This document shows positions 1-13,000 of a stretch of 64,000 nucleotides of DNA, in pieces (position 1 is the stretch's first letter; each line of letters starts with the position of its first letter). Source of the DNA: Mactromeris polynyma (lineage: Eukaryota > Mollusca > Bivalvia > Venerida > Mactridae). The notes under the pieces are model-generated. The model was not told where the DNA came from. It ran no database searches and saw only the letters and a program-made list of their open reading frames with translations. Position numbers and translations under genes: made by a program. The stretch spans positions 8,639,385-8,703,384 of the forward strand of contig JASFXZ010000010.1 in assembly GCA_032209605.1 (NCBI GenBank), read 5' to 3'.

Positions 1-88
1 TCGAATGATTATTTCATTAAGTCGTATTTTCTTCCATGCTTAATTATGCAAATTGTGTATTTTAAGTAAAATTTGCACTAAGAGCAAT

Positions 89-269
89 AACAGTAAATCA
101 TCACTTAAAAACCACCTCAATAATAAGAGCACCTCAAAATTAAGAACACAATTTTCAAGTCCATTTGAATGTTTTGCTCTTTATTCAAACCAAATATTAA
201 GACCATCTCAATAACAATACCAGCTTTCAAGGGTCTCAATGGTGGTCTTATTACTGAAATTTAACTGTA
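89..269. mobile_element. MITE family B copy 1
   Basis: About 180 bp starting ACAGTAAATCATCACTTAAA and ending TTTAACTGTA, with inner blocks ACCACCTCAATAATAAGA and GGGTCTCAATGGTGGTCTTA. It matches the other family B copies in this window (6400, 7583, 36387, 50576, 55625). It is non-coding, near-palindromic, and lies in the SLC6 intron before exon 766. Confidence 0.8.
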
Positions 270-329
270 AATGAATAAAGGTAGATTGAATTCAAGAACA
301 AGTAATGATATGCATGATTATGTTATACA

Positions 330-1070
330 GTACAACGTCTCCAAAGCAACACTCTTTAGGAGACGCAATTTCGACTCGTGTTGAGAGATTTTTGTTCTAG
401 AGAAGTCAAATTGATCATTTCTAGAGTTCTCTACCTTTATCCCTTCTATAGTATATGTAAATATAGTACACGGAGTCTTTGGTTAACAAACGAACAAATT
501 TACTTTACTTGTAACCTGGAGCATTCTGAAAAAGCAACGTGTCTTACAAACTGTCTTATATACGATCGTGGTGCAAGGGACTATGCCATATGACAACCCG
601 TTATCGATTATAAACATGATGAATAACTCTGTAGGCTACAGTATTGTATCGATGTTTACGTAGTCCCCCTTGTTTGAAGAATGGTTCTGAATGAACGATG
701 TGATTTTGCTGTAAGTGTATGTGGATTTGGAAACATAATAAACGTAACATGTTGTTATACTTCAGGTGTGGATAGACGCTGTTACACAGATATTCTTCTC
801 CTATGGTCTAGGGTTGGGTTCTCTTATTGCCCTTGGAAGTTACAACAAGTTTAACAATAATGTATACAAGTAAGAAATATTGCGCTTTATTCAAAAACAA
901 TTTCGACCTCCCCGGAGAAACACACTTCGGGAGATGTTACGTTGGGCTGTTATTGAGAGGTCATTGCTCTAGAGAGGTTGAATTAATCGTAAATTCTTAC
1001 TACCGTAAAATAGGCTGTTGATGACGAGGGGTTATTTCTCAAGAGAGGGCCGATCTGGAAAGGTTGCTGT
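330..1070. repeat. Related remnants with CTCTAGAGAGGTTGA and GAGAGGTCATTGC motifs, interrupted by exon 766-869
   Basis: Segments at about 330-435 (ACAGTACAACGTCTCC, TTGTTCTAGAGAAGTC) and 885-1070 (GAGAGGTCATTGCTCTAGAG, AAAGGTTGCTGTA) resemble each other and a piece at 8430-8546 (AAGAGAGGTTGTTGC, GAGGTCGCACTGTA). They look like degraded copies of one more MITE-like family. Boundaries are uncertain; the coding exon in between is not part of it. Confidence 0.4.
766..869 (+). CDS. SLC6 exon covering TM6
   Basis: Acceptor TTCAG ends at 765 and donor GTAAGA starts at 870; the exon ends in phase 2 inside a Lys codon completed by the next exon. It encodes [18 protein letters not shown] and then [17 protein letters not shown]. 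The central SYGLGLG is the unwound part of TM6 that contacts substrate in the LeuT fold, and FNNNVYK starts the following loop. This is the most upstream exon recognised; 1-765 is intronic. Confidence 0.95.
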
Positions 1071-4000
1071 ACCCTCTTACAATTGGTTTGACAAATCATT
1101 TTCCATAACAATACATAGTTCCAACATCTACAATAGTTACCTCCCTTGTTCGTAACTATCGGCCATTTTGATAGGCAAAACTGATAAGCCCTTATAGGAT
1201 AAATTTCCTAATATGTGATAATTGAGAAAATCTCAGGAGAATTTGCATGTGACAACCACTTTTTCTTCAACTTACTGAGCCAAATGCCCACATGAGCATA
1301 ATGAATAAGTTAATTTTTGTATATCAAATTAGTTTATCATCGTTTACATTATATTCCCCATAAACTTTACGAAAATTTGTCTATCAAAATGGCCGACAAT
1401 GCAGAACAAGGGAGGTAAATATTGTCGATGTGAGAACTATATATAGTCATAGTTTATAATAATGTGCCTTAGATACATAATGGACGCATCAGTTCGAGTG
1501 AAGCCTTAGGTTAGCTTTAAACTACAGATATTCCTCAATAATAACAGAAAAAATAGGACTGGTTGGTTAGCATTTTTGACCAGTATAGATTTGTAATTGT
1601 GTTTATATTTTACCTTTAAGAGACGCTATAAGCATAGCCATTCTGAACAGTTGTACCAGTCTGTTTGCTGGATTTGTGATATTTTCCGTAATTGGATTTA
1701 TGGCACGTGAACAAAACCTTCCGGTTAGCGAAGTGGCTGCTTCCGGTAAGTACGGAAGACAGTGGTACTGTTTTTATAAAACCATGTGATTCGAAGAGTA
1801 ACATCGAAACAGTGAAGTCGTGTATTCACAGCTTACGATTGCACATTTTTGGTAAATCAGCGGGTGAAAGAAGGTATATATTCATGCTGTAAAACGTGTT
1901 GACCATCCCGTTATGATTCTTCTCTAGTTTGGGTAATAACATGAATTTTGTTCTGCTTGTAAACTCTACACATTGTTATAACAAAAATGATAGAATATCC
2001 AATAAAATATTATTTAGTTAGCATGCAACACTTGTAAACCAATAGAAGACGAATTCCATTGATGAAGAGGGTTTATTTTACGGTAAAATTCGTAACTGCC
2101 AATTACGGGCCTGTCTCACAAACATTACTATAGTTCTTGAATTTGAAAAAAAATGGTATTTTGATTTATTTTATTATTAGAAAAGCACTTCACTTAAGCA
2201 TATGATTCTTGCGATGGTTCCGTTAGTTTTAGCTTAAAACTCAAGAAAGCTGTCTATGTGAACTGTCCTCAGTTTAGATCACGCTAATAGCAATCTCTCC
2301 ATTCAGTGGTCCCTATTTCAACCGTCTGAAGCATACATACAACTTCCATGAAGTTCACGTGGACTAAGTCTCTTTACGGTATAGACAACGACACTCGATG
2401 TCTTCCTATGCATATACTTCTTTTTTAGGCGCTTTAGCGTCTCATTGCTATCATCGTCAACCGGATGGTCTACTGGAAGTACCACCATATTCATCGTCTC
2501 AATAAAATAGTACACGTAAAGTCCTCTGATTTATTAAAGATTTGGAGTATAATGGCTGATTCGTCAGGGATATATCAATTGTGGAATGGCGGAAGTCTTG
2601 TCATAAACGGCTTTTCTGGATTATTTGTGACATGTTTTAGCTATTTTACTAGAATAGTCGCGTATTAATTTCTAATACGATGATATGGAAAACGTGCAGT
2701 CTTACCTTTGAGCTCCTCCTAGGACCTTCAGTCCTTTGATCATTGTCCAATTTATTATTATGTTTTATTTCATCGTTAATTTTCAGGGCCGGGATTGACA
2801 TTCTTGGCTTACCCGAGTGCAATGGTACAGCTTCCAATTTCTCCATTTTGGTCTATCTTGTTCTTCCTGATGTTACTGATGTTGGGACTGGACAGTCAAG
2901 TTAGTATATTTTATCTTACTATATGTATATACTCGATGCTGATTGGACATTTTTAGTTTATATTTTATGTTATCTTCAATTTTGATTGGCCTAGTGTGGT
3001 TAATTACCAAGAAATTGATCTTATACCACATGTTGATTGGTCAAGTTTGATCACGTGACATGCTTACGTCATTTGACACAACAAGTTGATACATTACAAA
3101 CTAATATATTTGTTTTTGGTGTACTTTATTATTTCAAACAAATTCGTTTAACTACATATTATGTTAAGCGTAACAAGGATGTATTATAAAAATATTTTGG
3201 TGCGATCTTTTATTTATCTGTATAAATTTCAAAGGATTTAATGTCGGCTTTATTAAATATTTTTAATTGCTGTAGTTGAATATGTTTTTGTTCCACTTAC
3301 TGCAAAGTGCATGAACATCATTAACTCAAAAAGAAGATTTCATAACCTTATTGTAATGAAAACGGAAGACTATTCTTTCAAAACAAAGTCTACAAATGAT
3401 CTTATAATGCACGCGTATTATTACCACATGAAACGTGGGTAAAGGTGAGCCACACACAGTCTAAGCACTTCTTCCAAGTTACTTTTGCATTTAACAGTTC
3501 TTTGACTTGTAAATTATACCCAAACATTTTATGGACGTTCGTTTTGAGACACTAATCGGTACAATCGTCCCACTGAACTTTAATAGAATAACACCATGTA
3601 CGTCTTTCACACATTAACAGATAAGCAATCGTTCGAAATTGTATTACTTCGCTGATACTGACGTATTAGTTTATATATTTGTAAATAAGGATGATCTTCA
3701 ATAGGTTACGTCAATAATAAAGTTTCTATCTGTTTTGTTCCATTCCGTTCTGTTGTGTTCTGTTATGTTCCATCTAGTCTAGTCCTGCCCTGTCCTTTCC
3801 TGCTCCCTCTATGCTCTGATCTTTTCTGTTTTGTCATGTTCTCTTCTCCTCTGTACTGCTATCTTCCTCTTCGTTCTATTCTGTTCTAATATCCCATTCT
3901 ATTATATTCTATTCTATTATCTCCTGTTCTGATATATTCTATTATCTCTTGTTATGTTATGTTATGTTATGATGTGTTCTATTATTTCCTGTTCTGTTCT

Positions 4001-7000
4001 GTTCAGTTATCTCATATTATGTTCACTATGTTCTATTGTATCGTGTTCTATTATCTCGTGTTATGTTATCTCGTGTTTAATTACCTCCTGTTCTATTACC
4101 TCGTGTTCTGTTATCGCGTGTTCTATTATTTCGTGTTCAATTACCTCCTGTTCTATTATCTCATGTTCTTCGTGTTCTATTATCTCGTGTTCAATTACCT
4201 CCTGTTCTATTATCTCGTGTTCTGTTATCTCATGTTTATTATCTCGTGTTCTGTTATCTCATGTTTATTATCTCGTGTTCTATTATCTCGTGTTCTATTA
4301 TCTCCTGTTCTATTATCTCCTGTTCTATTATCTCCTGTTCTATTATATTATGTTCTATTATCTCCTGTTCTCTTATCTCCTGTTCTATTATCTCATTTTC
4401 CATTATTTCCTGTTCTATTATCTCCTGTTCTATTATCTCATTTTCCATTATATCATGCTCTATTATCCCCTGTTCTATTATCTCGTGTTCTATTATCTCG
4501 TGTTCTATTATCTCCTGTTCTATTATCTCATGTTCTATTATCTCATGTTCTATTATCTCATGTTCTATTATCTCCTGTTCTCTTATCTCCTGTTCTCTTA
4601 TCTCCTGTTCTTTTATTCCTAGTTCCATTATCTCCTGTTCTATTATTCCGTGTTCTATTATCTCGTGTTCTATTATTCCGTGTTCCATTATCTCCTGTTC
4701 TATTATCTCATGTTCTATTATCTCATGTTCTATTATCTCATGTTCTATTATCTCCTGTTCTATTATCTCATGTTCTATTATCTCATGTTCTCTTATCTCC
4801 TGTTCTCTTATCTCCTGTTCTCTTATCTCCTGTTCTTTTATTCCTAGTTCCATTATCTCCTGTTCTATTATTCCGTGTTCTATTATCTCGTGTTCTATTA
4901 TTCCGTGTTCCATTATCTCCTGTTCTATTATCTCCTGTTGTATTATCTCCTGTTCTATTATCACCTGTTCTATTATCTCGTGTTCTATTATTTCCTGTTG
5001 TATTATCTCGTGTTCTGTTATCTCGTGTTTTTATCTCCTGTTGTATTATCTCCTGTTCTATTATCTCGTGTTCTATTATTTCCTGTTGTATTATCTCGTG
5101 TTCTGTTATCTCGTGTTTTTTATCTCCTGTTCTATTATCTCCTGTTCTATTATCTCCTGTTCTATTATCTCCTGTTCTATTATCTCGTGTTCTGTTATCT
5201 CCTGTTCTATTATCTCCTGTTCTATTACCTCCTGTTCTATTATCTCCTGTTCTATTATCTCGTGTTCTGTTATCTCCTGTTCTATTATGTCCTGTTCTAT
5301 TATCTCCTGTTGTATTATCTCCTGTTGTATTATCTCGTGTTCTGTTATCTCCTGTTCTATTATCTCCTGTTCTATTATCTCCTGTTCTATTATCTCCTGT
5401 TCTATTATCTCCTGTTCTATTATCTCCTGTTCTATTATCTCCTGTTCTATTATCTCGTGTTCTATTATTTCCTGTTGTATTATCTCACGTTCTGTTATCT
5501 CGTGTTTTTTATCTCCTGTTCTATTATCTCCTGTTCTATTATCTCGTGTTCTATTATTTCCTGTTGTATTATCTCGTGTTCTGTTATCTCCTGTTCTATT
5601 ATCTCCTGTTCTATTATCTCCTGTTCTATTATCTCGTGTTCTGTTATCTCGTGTTTTATTATTTCGTGTTTTATTATCTCGTGTTTTTTTTATCTCGTGT
5701 TCTTTTATTCCTAGTTCCATTATCTCCTGTTCTATTATTCCGTGTTCTATTATCTCGTGTTCTATTATTCCGTGTTTTGTTATTTCGTGTTCTATTATCT
5801 CGTGTTTTTTTATCTCGTGTTCTGTTATCTCGTGTTCTGTTCTCTTCTGTTCAATTAAAATCTGCTCTGTTCAGTTCTGTTCTGTCATTGACTTAAAATA
5901 TTTCGTGTCATAATAATCTTTTTAATATTTCAGTTTGTCACCATGGAGGGATTTTGTACTGCACTGATTGATGAATTCCCGTCCGTTTTCGGAAAACGAC
6001 GCGAGATTTTCATCGCAATTCTCTGCTGTATGTCGTATCTAGTCGGCCTGTCTTGTGTTACAGAGGTATATATCTTTAAGTGGAATTTATATCAATACAG
6101 CTTTGTAATTTCCCCTTCATCTTGTTTTCTATGTTAAGTCATGTTTATGCGTTGTCACATTTACTCTATGTGAGGTCACGAGAAAGTACGAGAACCAAAA
6201 ACGAATAACATCACGTGTTTAGCTTTATATTTCGTTCGAAGAAAGTCAGCAGTTAAATTTCTTATATTTTTGCAAATTATGACAAATTCAGTAAAATAAA
6301 ATAGCGGCAATAATGTAATTTTTACCAAATATGGAATATATTTTTTACATTCAATAACTACATAAAATACGTATGTTATGTCACTTTAATGAAACTTTCG
6401 GTCGAACCTCATTAACAAGACCACCGTTGGGAGCTTGAAAAATGGCCTTACTATTGAGGTGGTCTTAATATTGAGGTTGAATAATAAGCAAAACTGTAAA
6501 AACGAACTTAAAAAATTGTGATTTTAATTGTAGGGGTTATTATTGAGGTGGTTTTTGAGTGAGTTTTTACCTTATTCATAATTGGGCTGAATGCGATGCA
6601 GTAATACATTTACGGCTTGAGATTGAAGATAGATTTTGGTACAAATAGTTCTATACTACATTAATCAGCAATAAATACTGATACTAAAACACCATGTGAG
6701 CGCTGCAATAGGATTTACAACCTCTTCTATAAGTGACGTCATTTCAAAGAAAACGCAACGTGTGATGTCACTATTTGCGAGTAGGAAAAAATATTTACTC
6801 CATATAGTCACTTTGTTTTGCTCTTTATTCAACCTAAATATTAAAACCACTTCAATAAGAAGACCAGTTTCCAAGAGTCACAAGGGTGGTCTTATAATGG
6901 AGGTTTAACTGTATTGTTTATTGAATTTTACTTAGTATTATTTGAAATAGTCATTTCAAACGCATCAAACATGATAACTGTGACATGAGCCTTGTTTCAG

Positions 7001-10000
7001 TCTTTTACTATATCTGCTTCTGACAAAACCAACATACTATGTGTGCATTTGCGTTTATTTATCGTCGCCACCGATTTCCCGGAAGAATGTTAGTCATTTT
7101 TAATTTCTGGAGGATAGTGCATGATACAGAAGTAGATCCAGAGGCACTCATGGTTCTTTTACGTGCCCTATGTAAAGCATCGTACACGGAACCTCGGTTT
7201 TTCAAAGTCTCGACCGAAATACTGTTAGTACTGTCAGATATGGAGAGGGGATCGAACCTGCAATCCCTAGATAACTAGGCTAGTGCGTTACCACTGGGTC
7301 ACGGATCGGCCAGAACATCCAACATATTAATGTTCATTACAAAAAGAAGTAAACGTCTTCTTCCCAGTAAGTGCAGGGCCCAGTCTGGGTCACCGACGAA
7401 CTGTGCGGAGCCAATGTTGGTGGTGAATGTAAAAGGCAATAATAGAGAGTGAGTTGTACTTCGTCTGCTCCGTTATACACACCCTTTAGGGGACTCAGTG
7501 ACTGGCACATTTTTCATGCATACTCGCCGAGACAGCATAGGATAATTAGACTGCTTACTGGCGGATAAGCACCTTTTACCAGTACAGTAAAACCTCAATA
7601 ATAAGACCACTATTGAGACCTTTGAAAACTAGTCTTATTGAGGTAGTCTTATTATTGAGGTTGAAAAAAAGCAGTGAAAATGGAACTGAACAAAATTATG
7701 TTCTTAATTTTGTGGTGGTCTTATTATTGAGGTGGTCTTTAGGTGAGGTTTGACTCTATAAATTTAAAGCATATCTTCGTATTTACGAATATTTATGAAT
7801 ACGAAAGAATAGTGTACATACTGTACGCGTATTGTTTTACGAACAAAATGTCCAAAGGTTCGTCTGCATAGACATAAATCATTGTTATTTTGTTTTAGGG
7901 TGGGATGTACATGTATCAGCTGTTTGACTTTTACGCCGCGAGTGGACAAAGTTTACTGCTGTTAATGTTTTTCGAATGCATCGCTGTCTCCTGGGGTTAT
8001 GGTAAGTGACTGTATGAGCGCCGCTGTAGGATTTCCGACCTCTTCTAAAATTGACGTCATTTCCATAAAACGCCACATGTGATGTCACTATGTATAAGCA
8101 ATATTTACCCCATATGGCAATATGAAAACGAAGTGACCATATGGAGTAAATATTGTTTCCTGCTTGAAAATAGTGACATCACATGTTGCGTTTTCTTGAA
8201 ATGACGTCACTTACAGAATAGGGTGTAAATCCTGTAGCAGCGCTCACAAGGTGTTTTATTATCAGTATTTATCACTTGTTTATGTACTATATAACTCTTT
8301 CTGATTGTTCCAAAATATATCATCAGTCTCAAGCCGTAAATGTATTAATGCATCGCGTTCAGCCCAATTATGAATACAGTAAAACCTCACTTAAAGACCA
8401 CCTCAATACTAACCTCTAAAAATTTTAAGAGGTTGTTGTTGTAGAGATGTTATATAAGTAGTAATTGTTTTCTACGGGGAAAAAATAATGCTGTTGAAGA
8501 GAGGTTGTTGCTGAAGAGAGGGGAGAACTTGAGAGGTCGCACTGTATCACGTGATTCTTGAAATTAACCGACTCTTACATTTTGCCCTCCTGTGCGGGAT
8601 ATTTGCTTCAGTTTCGCGTTTCGTAAAAAGTATATACAGACACAATGATTAAAATATATATAAGCATATTGTCTTTTTAAGGTATCTTTATTATAGTTTA
8701 TTGTATAAGTGTATATACAGGATCTATGAGCGCCTCTGTACGATTTCCAACCTATTCTGTAAGTGACGTCATTTCAAGAAAACGTCACGTGTGACGTCAC
8801 CTATTACTTACGTTATACTGACAGTAAGCAATTTTTGCCCCATATGGCAATATGAGACCATATTGAGTACATACTGTTTCCTGCTTGCAAATAGTGACAT
8901 CACATGTTGCGTTTTCTTGAAATGACGTCACTTATAGAAGGGGATTTGAAATCGTACAACGGGGCTCATTATATATCCATTTTAGGTGTAAACCGTTTTT
9001 ACGAGAATCTACACTCCATGTTTGGTTACTATCCCAGCATGTTTTGGAAGTTCGCCTGGGTTGTATCAACACCATGTATATGTCTGGTAAGGTTGTTTTG
9101 TTGCTTTGTTGTATCGAGGGCTGACGCCATGTGTTAATCATATTTAACTAATTTACTGTTGACTTCAGACAAAATCTACAAATCTGGTCGAGCCAACAAC
9201 CTAGCGTCGTTTCATCATCAACGATGCGTGAATATACGATGACTGCAACAGTATGATGCTACGATCGGTCTTAATGATACGACAAGATTTGCGATTCTTA
9301 TATACGAACATACGATACGACGCAAACATACGATTAAATACGAAAATACGATACTACGGTACGATACGACGCAATGATGAGATGGTACAATACGACACTT
9401 GGATATGACGGACGATATAACGCTAGGATGCGATGGTACAATGCGCTGGGATGCGACAGTACGTTACGACGGTGCAATATGACGCTGAATTCAATCGGTA
9501 CGATACAACGTTATGATACGACGGAACAATACGACGCCACTGTACTATATGACGGTGCAATACAACTTGATAATGCAGCAGTACAATACAATGTTACGAT
9601 ACAAAGCTACAATACGACGGTACGATATGACGCTACGATGCACCGGTATGATACGATGCTAGTGTGTGACGGTACGATACGTCATAAAATTACGATGTAC
9701 TGCTACGATGAGACGATATAATACAACGCTACAATACGGAGATACGACGATATGATGCAGAAGTAAAATAGCAGTACGATAACACGCTATGATGCAGAGG
9801 TAAAATAGCAGTACGATAACACGCTATGATGCGACGGTATGATATAATGCTTGGATGCGACAGTGCAGTATGTTACACTTTGATGGTAGGTAGGGTGCGT
9901 TGGTACGTACAACACGACGTAATGATATGATGGTACGATACATCGCTACAGTGCGTCGGGACGATACGATGCTATAATGCGACAGTGCAATATTATATTA

Positions 10001-13000
10001 TAATAGTATACACTATTATGCAACGCTAATACAATATGATTCGACAGTGCGATACGACGCTATAATGCTTTGAATTTCATGATATCGGTTTTAACCAGAG
10101 GTCGATTAGTTCATTTTCTGGTTAAAGTTCATATCATGCCACCACTGGAGTCAAACTTTCCAGATAAACAAAATGCCTACGTCATTGACTATAAATGAAG
10201 TGTGTGAAATACCTCACAGTGAGTTTTATGAAAAACAATATTGTTAAGGACTTGAACAGTGAACATGATTGAATGGAAAATCGAGATACAAATTAGGTTG
10301 TTATTTTTGTCTTTAATAATAACAGGAAATATCTTGAAAATTGATGGTCGGCGCAATTTGAAGGTTAAGATTTGTTATTCAAACATAAACAAATGCCAAG
10401 ATGTTCATATCATGCCACCACTGGAGTCAAACTTTCCAGATAAACAAAATGCCTACGTCATTGACTATAAATGAAGTGTGTGAAATACCTCACAGTGAGT
10501 TTTATGAAAAACAATATTGTTAAGGACTTGAACAGTGAACATGATTGAATGGAAAATCGAGATACATATTAGGCTGTTATTGTTGTCTTTAATAATAACA
10601 AAAAATCTTGGGAAGTTTTGATTTGTCGATGTGGCCTTCCCTGCACCACAGCTTTCTTCTTTCGGATGATCAGACATATATTATTTTGAAACAATGATGG
10701 TCTTATAATCGAGGGTTTATTGTTATTGAAATAAAAGGTTAGATACGAGCGCTGCTGTTTGATATGTAAGTGACGTCATTTCAGGAAAACGTCACATGTG
10801 ATGTCACTGTGTACAAGCAGGAAACTATATTTACTCCATATGGTCATTTTGTTTTCAATTTGCCATATGGGGCAGTATTGCTTACTATCAGTACATGGTG
10901 ACGTCACATGTGACGTATTCTGGAAATTACGTCACTCGTATAAGAGGTTGGAAATCTAACAGCGGCGCTCATAATTATATTCTCTGTTCTATGTATTTTA
11001 GGGTGTGTTTATATTCTACATGGTCAAGTCAGAACCGGTGAAGTATTTGGACTACGAATATCCACCCTGGGCACATGGTATTGGCGGATTGATGGCATTG
11101 TCGTCTGTAGGACTTATACCAATCTATATGATATATCTATTTTTAGTAACACCCGGATCGTTCCGTGAGGTGGGTATTAACCTTAACCACTTATTTCAGC
11201 TAAAGTAAGACTTAATTATAAAGAACACCCTTTGAACGTAGAAAGACGGTTCGTTATATGAGTTGTCCGCTACATCCATAATGAATTGAAAGCAAAATGA
11301 TAATAATGTGTTCTCTATATCCAGGTGTTCGTTATATCAGGGTTCTTTATAAACAAGTTTTACTGTACATTTAAATAATACGTATGTTATTTATGAGCGA
11401 CTGGGGGTGAAGACGAACTTCCCTTAGGCAGAATAACATGTTTTTTTCTCACATTCATTTTTAGATATTTTACACATCACCTCTTGGTGGTATTCATTTA
11501 CATGTTATATACCAGATATTTTAAGAGAAATGTTCTTAAAATGACGCACTGGTGCTAAGTGTGATAATAAGCATATCACCATACTAAGATAAATATAGAA
11601 CGTTGTTTAAGAAAACAGCTCGACTCACGCCACGACAGATTATTGAATACTTAATTGATTAGAACTTGAGCTGTGTATCGTTAGTTGATAAACATATACA
11701 CTCAACAAAATTCCTAATCGGTCAGTTTATATTGTATTATTATTTTTCTAATAATGCATGTATTCACACAAATTTTTTAACATACCGATATTTGAACAGG
11801 TAATGCAGCGAATTATTGATTTTTTTAGCCGGCTCGCTATGAAATGAATCGTATTAGGCGTATTGACGTTTATAGCACGTTTTGCACGTGCGGGGCATGG
11901 ACACATATTTGCACGTGTTCAGTCGGACATCGATCATTCGAATTCATCGGGTCCGAATTTTTTTTCGAATAATACATTGTTTCGAATAGCCCATTTCAAT
12001 TTGACGTGCGTAAGAAGGTACTTCGGGACCTGATATTTATTTCGGATGATACCCTGTATTCGGATAGAAGGTTGTCGAATAAACGAGGTTTGACTGCATA
12101 TAGTCTTTATCTTTATTATGGTTTATTAACAGAAGACCATGTTCAGACTAAGATCTGAGTAATTTATGAAAATGTACGAGGTATGTCCAAAAAGTTCATG
12201 GACAACTTTGATGTTTATAATTTCAACGTCAATATACCATGATAATATAGCTTAAAGTCTTTATTGACTTAATCCCCATGAATTGGCACGATTTAATGGG
12301 AAAAAATGAAATAAACAAAATATGCACATTTTCATACCTATATGTATGACGGATTAGCGGAGTCCAGATATTTAAGTAAAATGCTGTCTTTTTAAACAGC
12401 TAACACGATTTTTATGACGCGAAAAGTTTGAAAAGTTATAAGTGATTTGTGACGTTAACGTCAATGTGACGTTGCGACGTGCGCCGCATGTTATACAGTG
12501 GATGTTGTGAATCTTGCTTTATATTGTTATTATTTTATGTAACTCCACAGATTTTCGTATAACGTTTCGCAACTGGTTCGTGAATATAGTGCTATATTCA
12601 TATTTTTGTTATCCGCATTATTTTTCTTAAAATCGAAGGTGTCCACGAACTTTTAGGACATACCTCGTAAGTACAAGTCACCCCGGGTTTTGGCCGGTTA
12701 TATTATTCCATGACTTTGGCGATGGTTATGTTCTCCATAAGTGAAGAAGTTGTCAGTGGCCTGGGGAAGGGCAAGAGTGTGCTTGTTGATAATACTGGCC
12801 GCTGTATATGACAGAAAAATGGTTAAAAACGGCGTAAAACCGGATGGAAACATAACAAAGTACAGGTCACATTCTTGAAATAAAGATACTATTATTATCA
12901 TTAGTGTAACTACGGTATGGCCAAGACAAATTATAGCACACATTGTCGAATCTTTATATTTCAGAGATGTAAACTTATGTTCCGACCCGACATCAAACTG

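Noticed and set aside
1..765. Possible upstream SLC6 exon (TM5)
   Set aside because: No stretch between AG and GT sites encodes the expected TM5/extracellular sequence; the region holds MITE material.
3959..5896. A 645-codon open frame and several other long frames on both strands
   Set aside because: They are produced by the 15-bp tandem repeat, whose period keeps frames open; the translation is only repeated LLSPV/ISCSI/EQEII and no start context or domain supports a gene.
7243..7311. A functional tRNA gene
   Set aside because: Box A and box B are present, but the acceptor arms do not pair and a SINE body follows.
9374..9721. 115-codon frame rich in Tyr, Thr and Asp
   Set aside because: Translation of the degenerate ACGATACGAC array.
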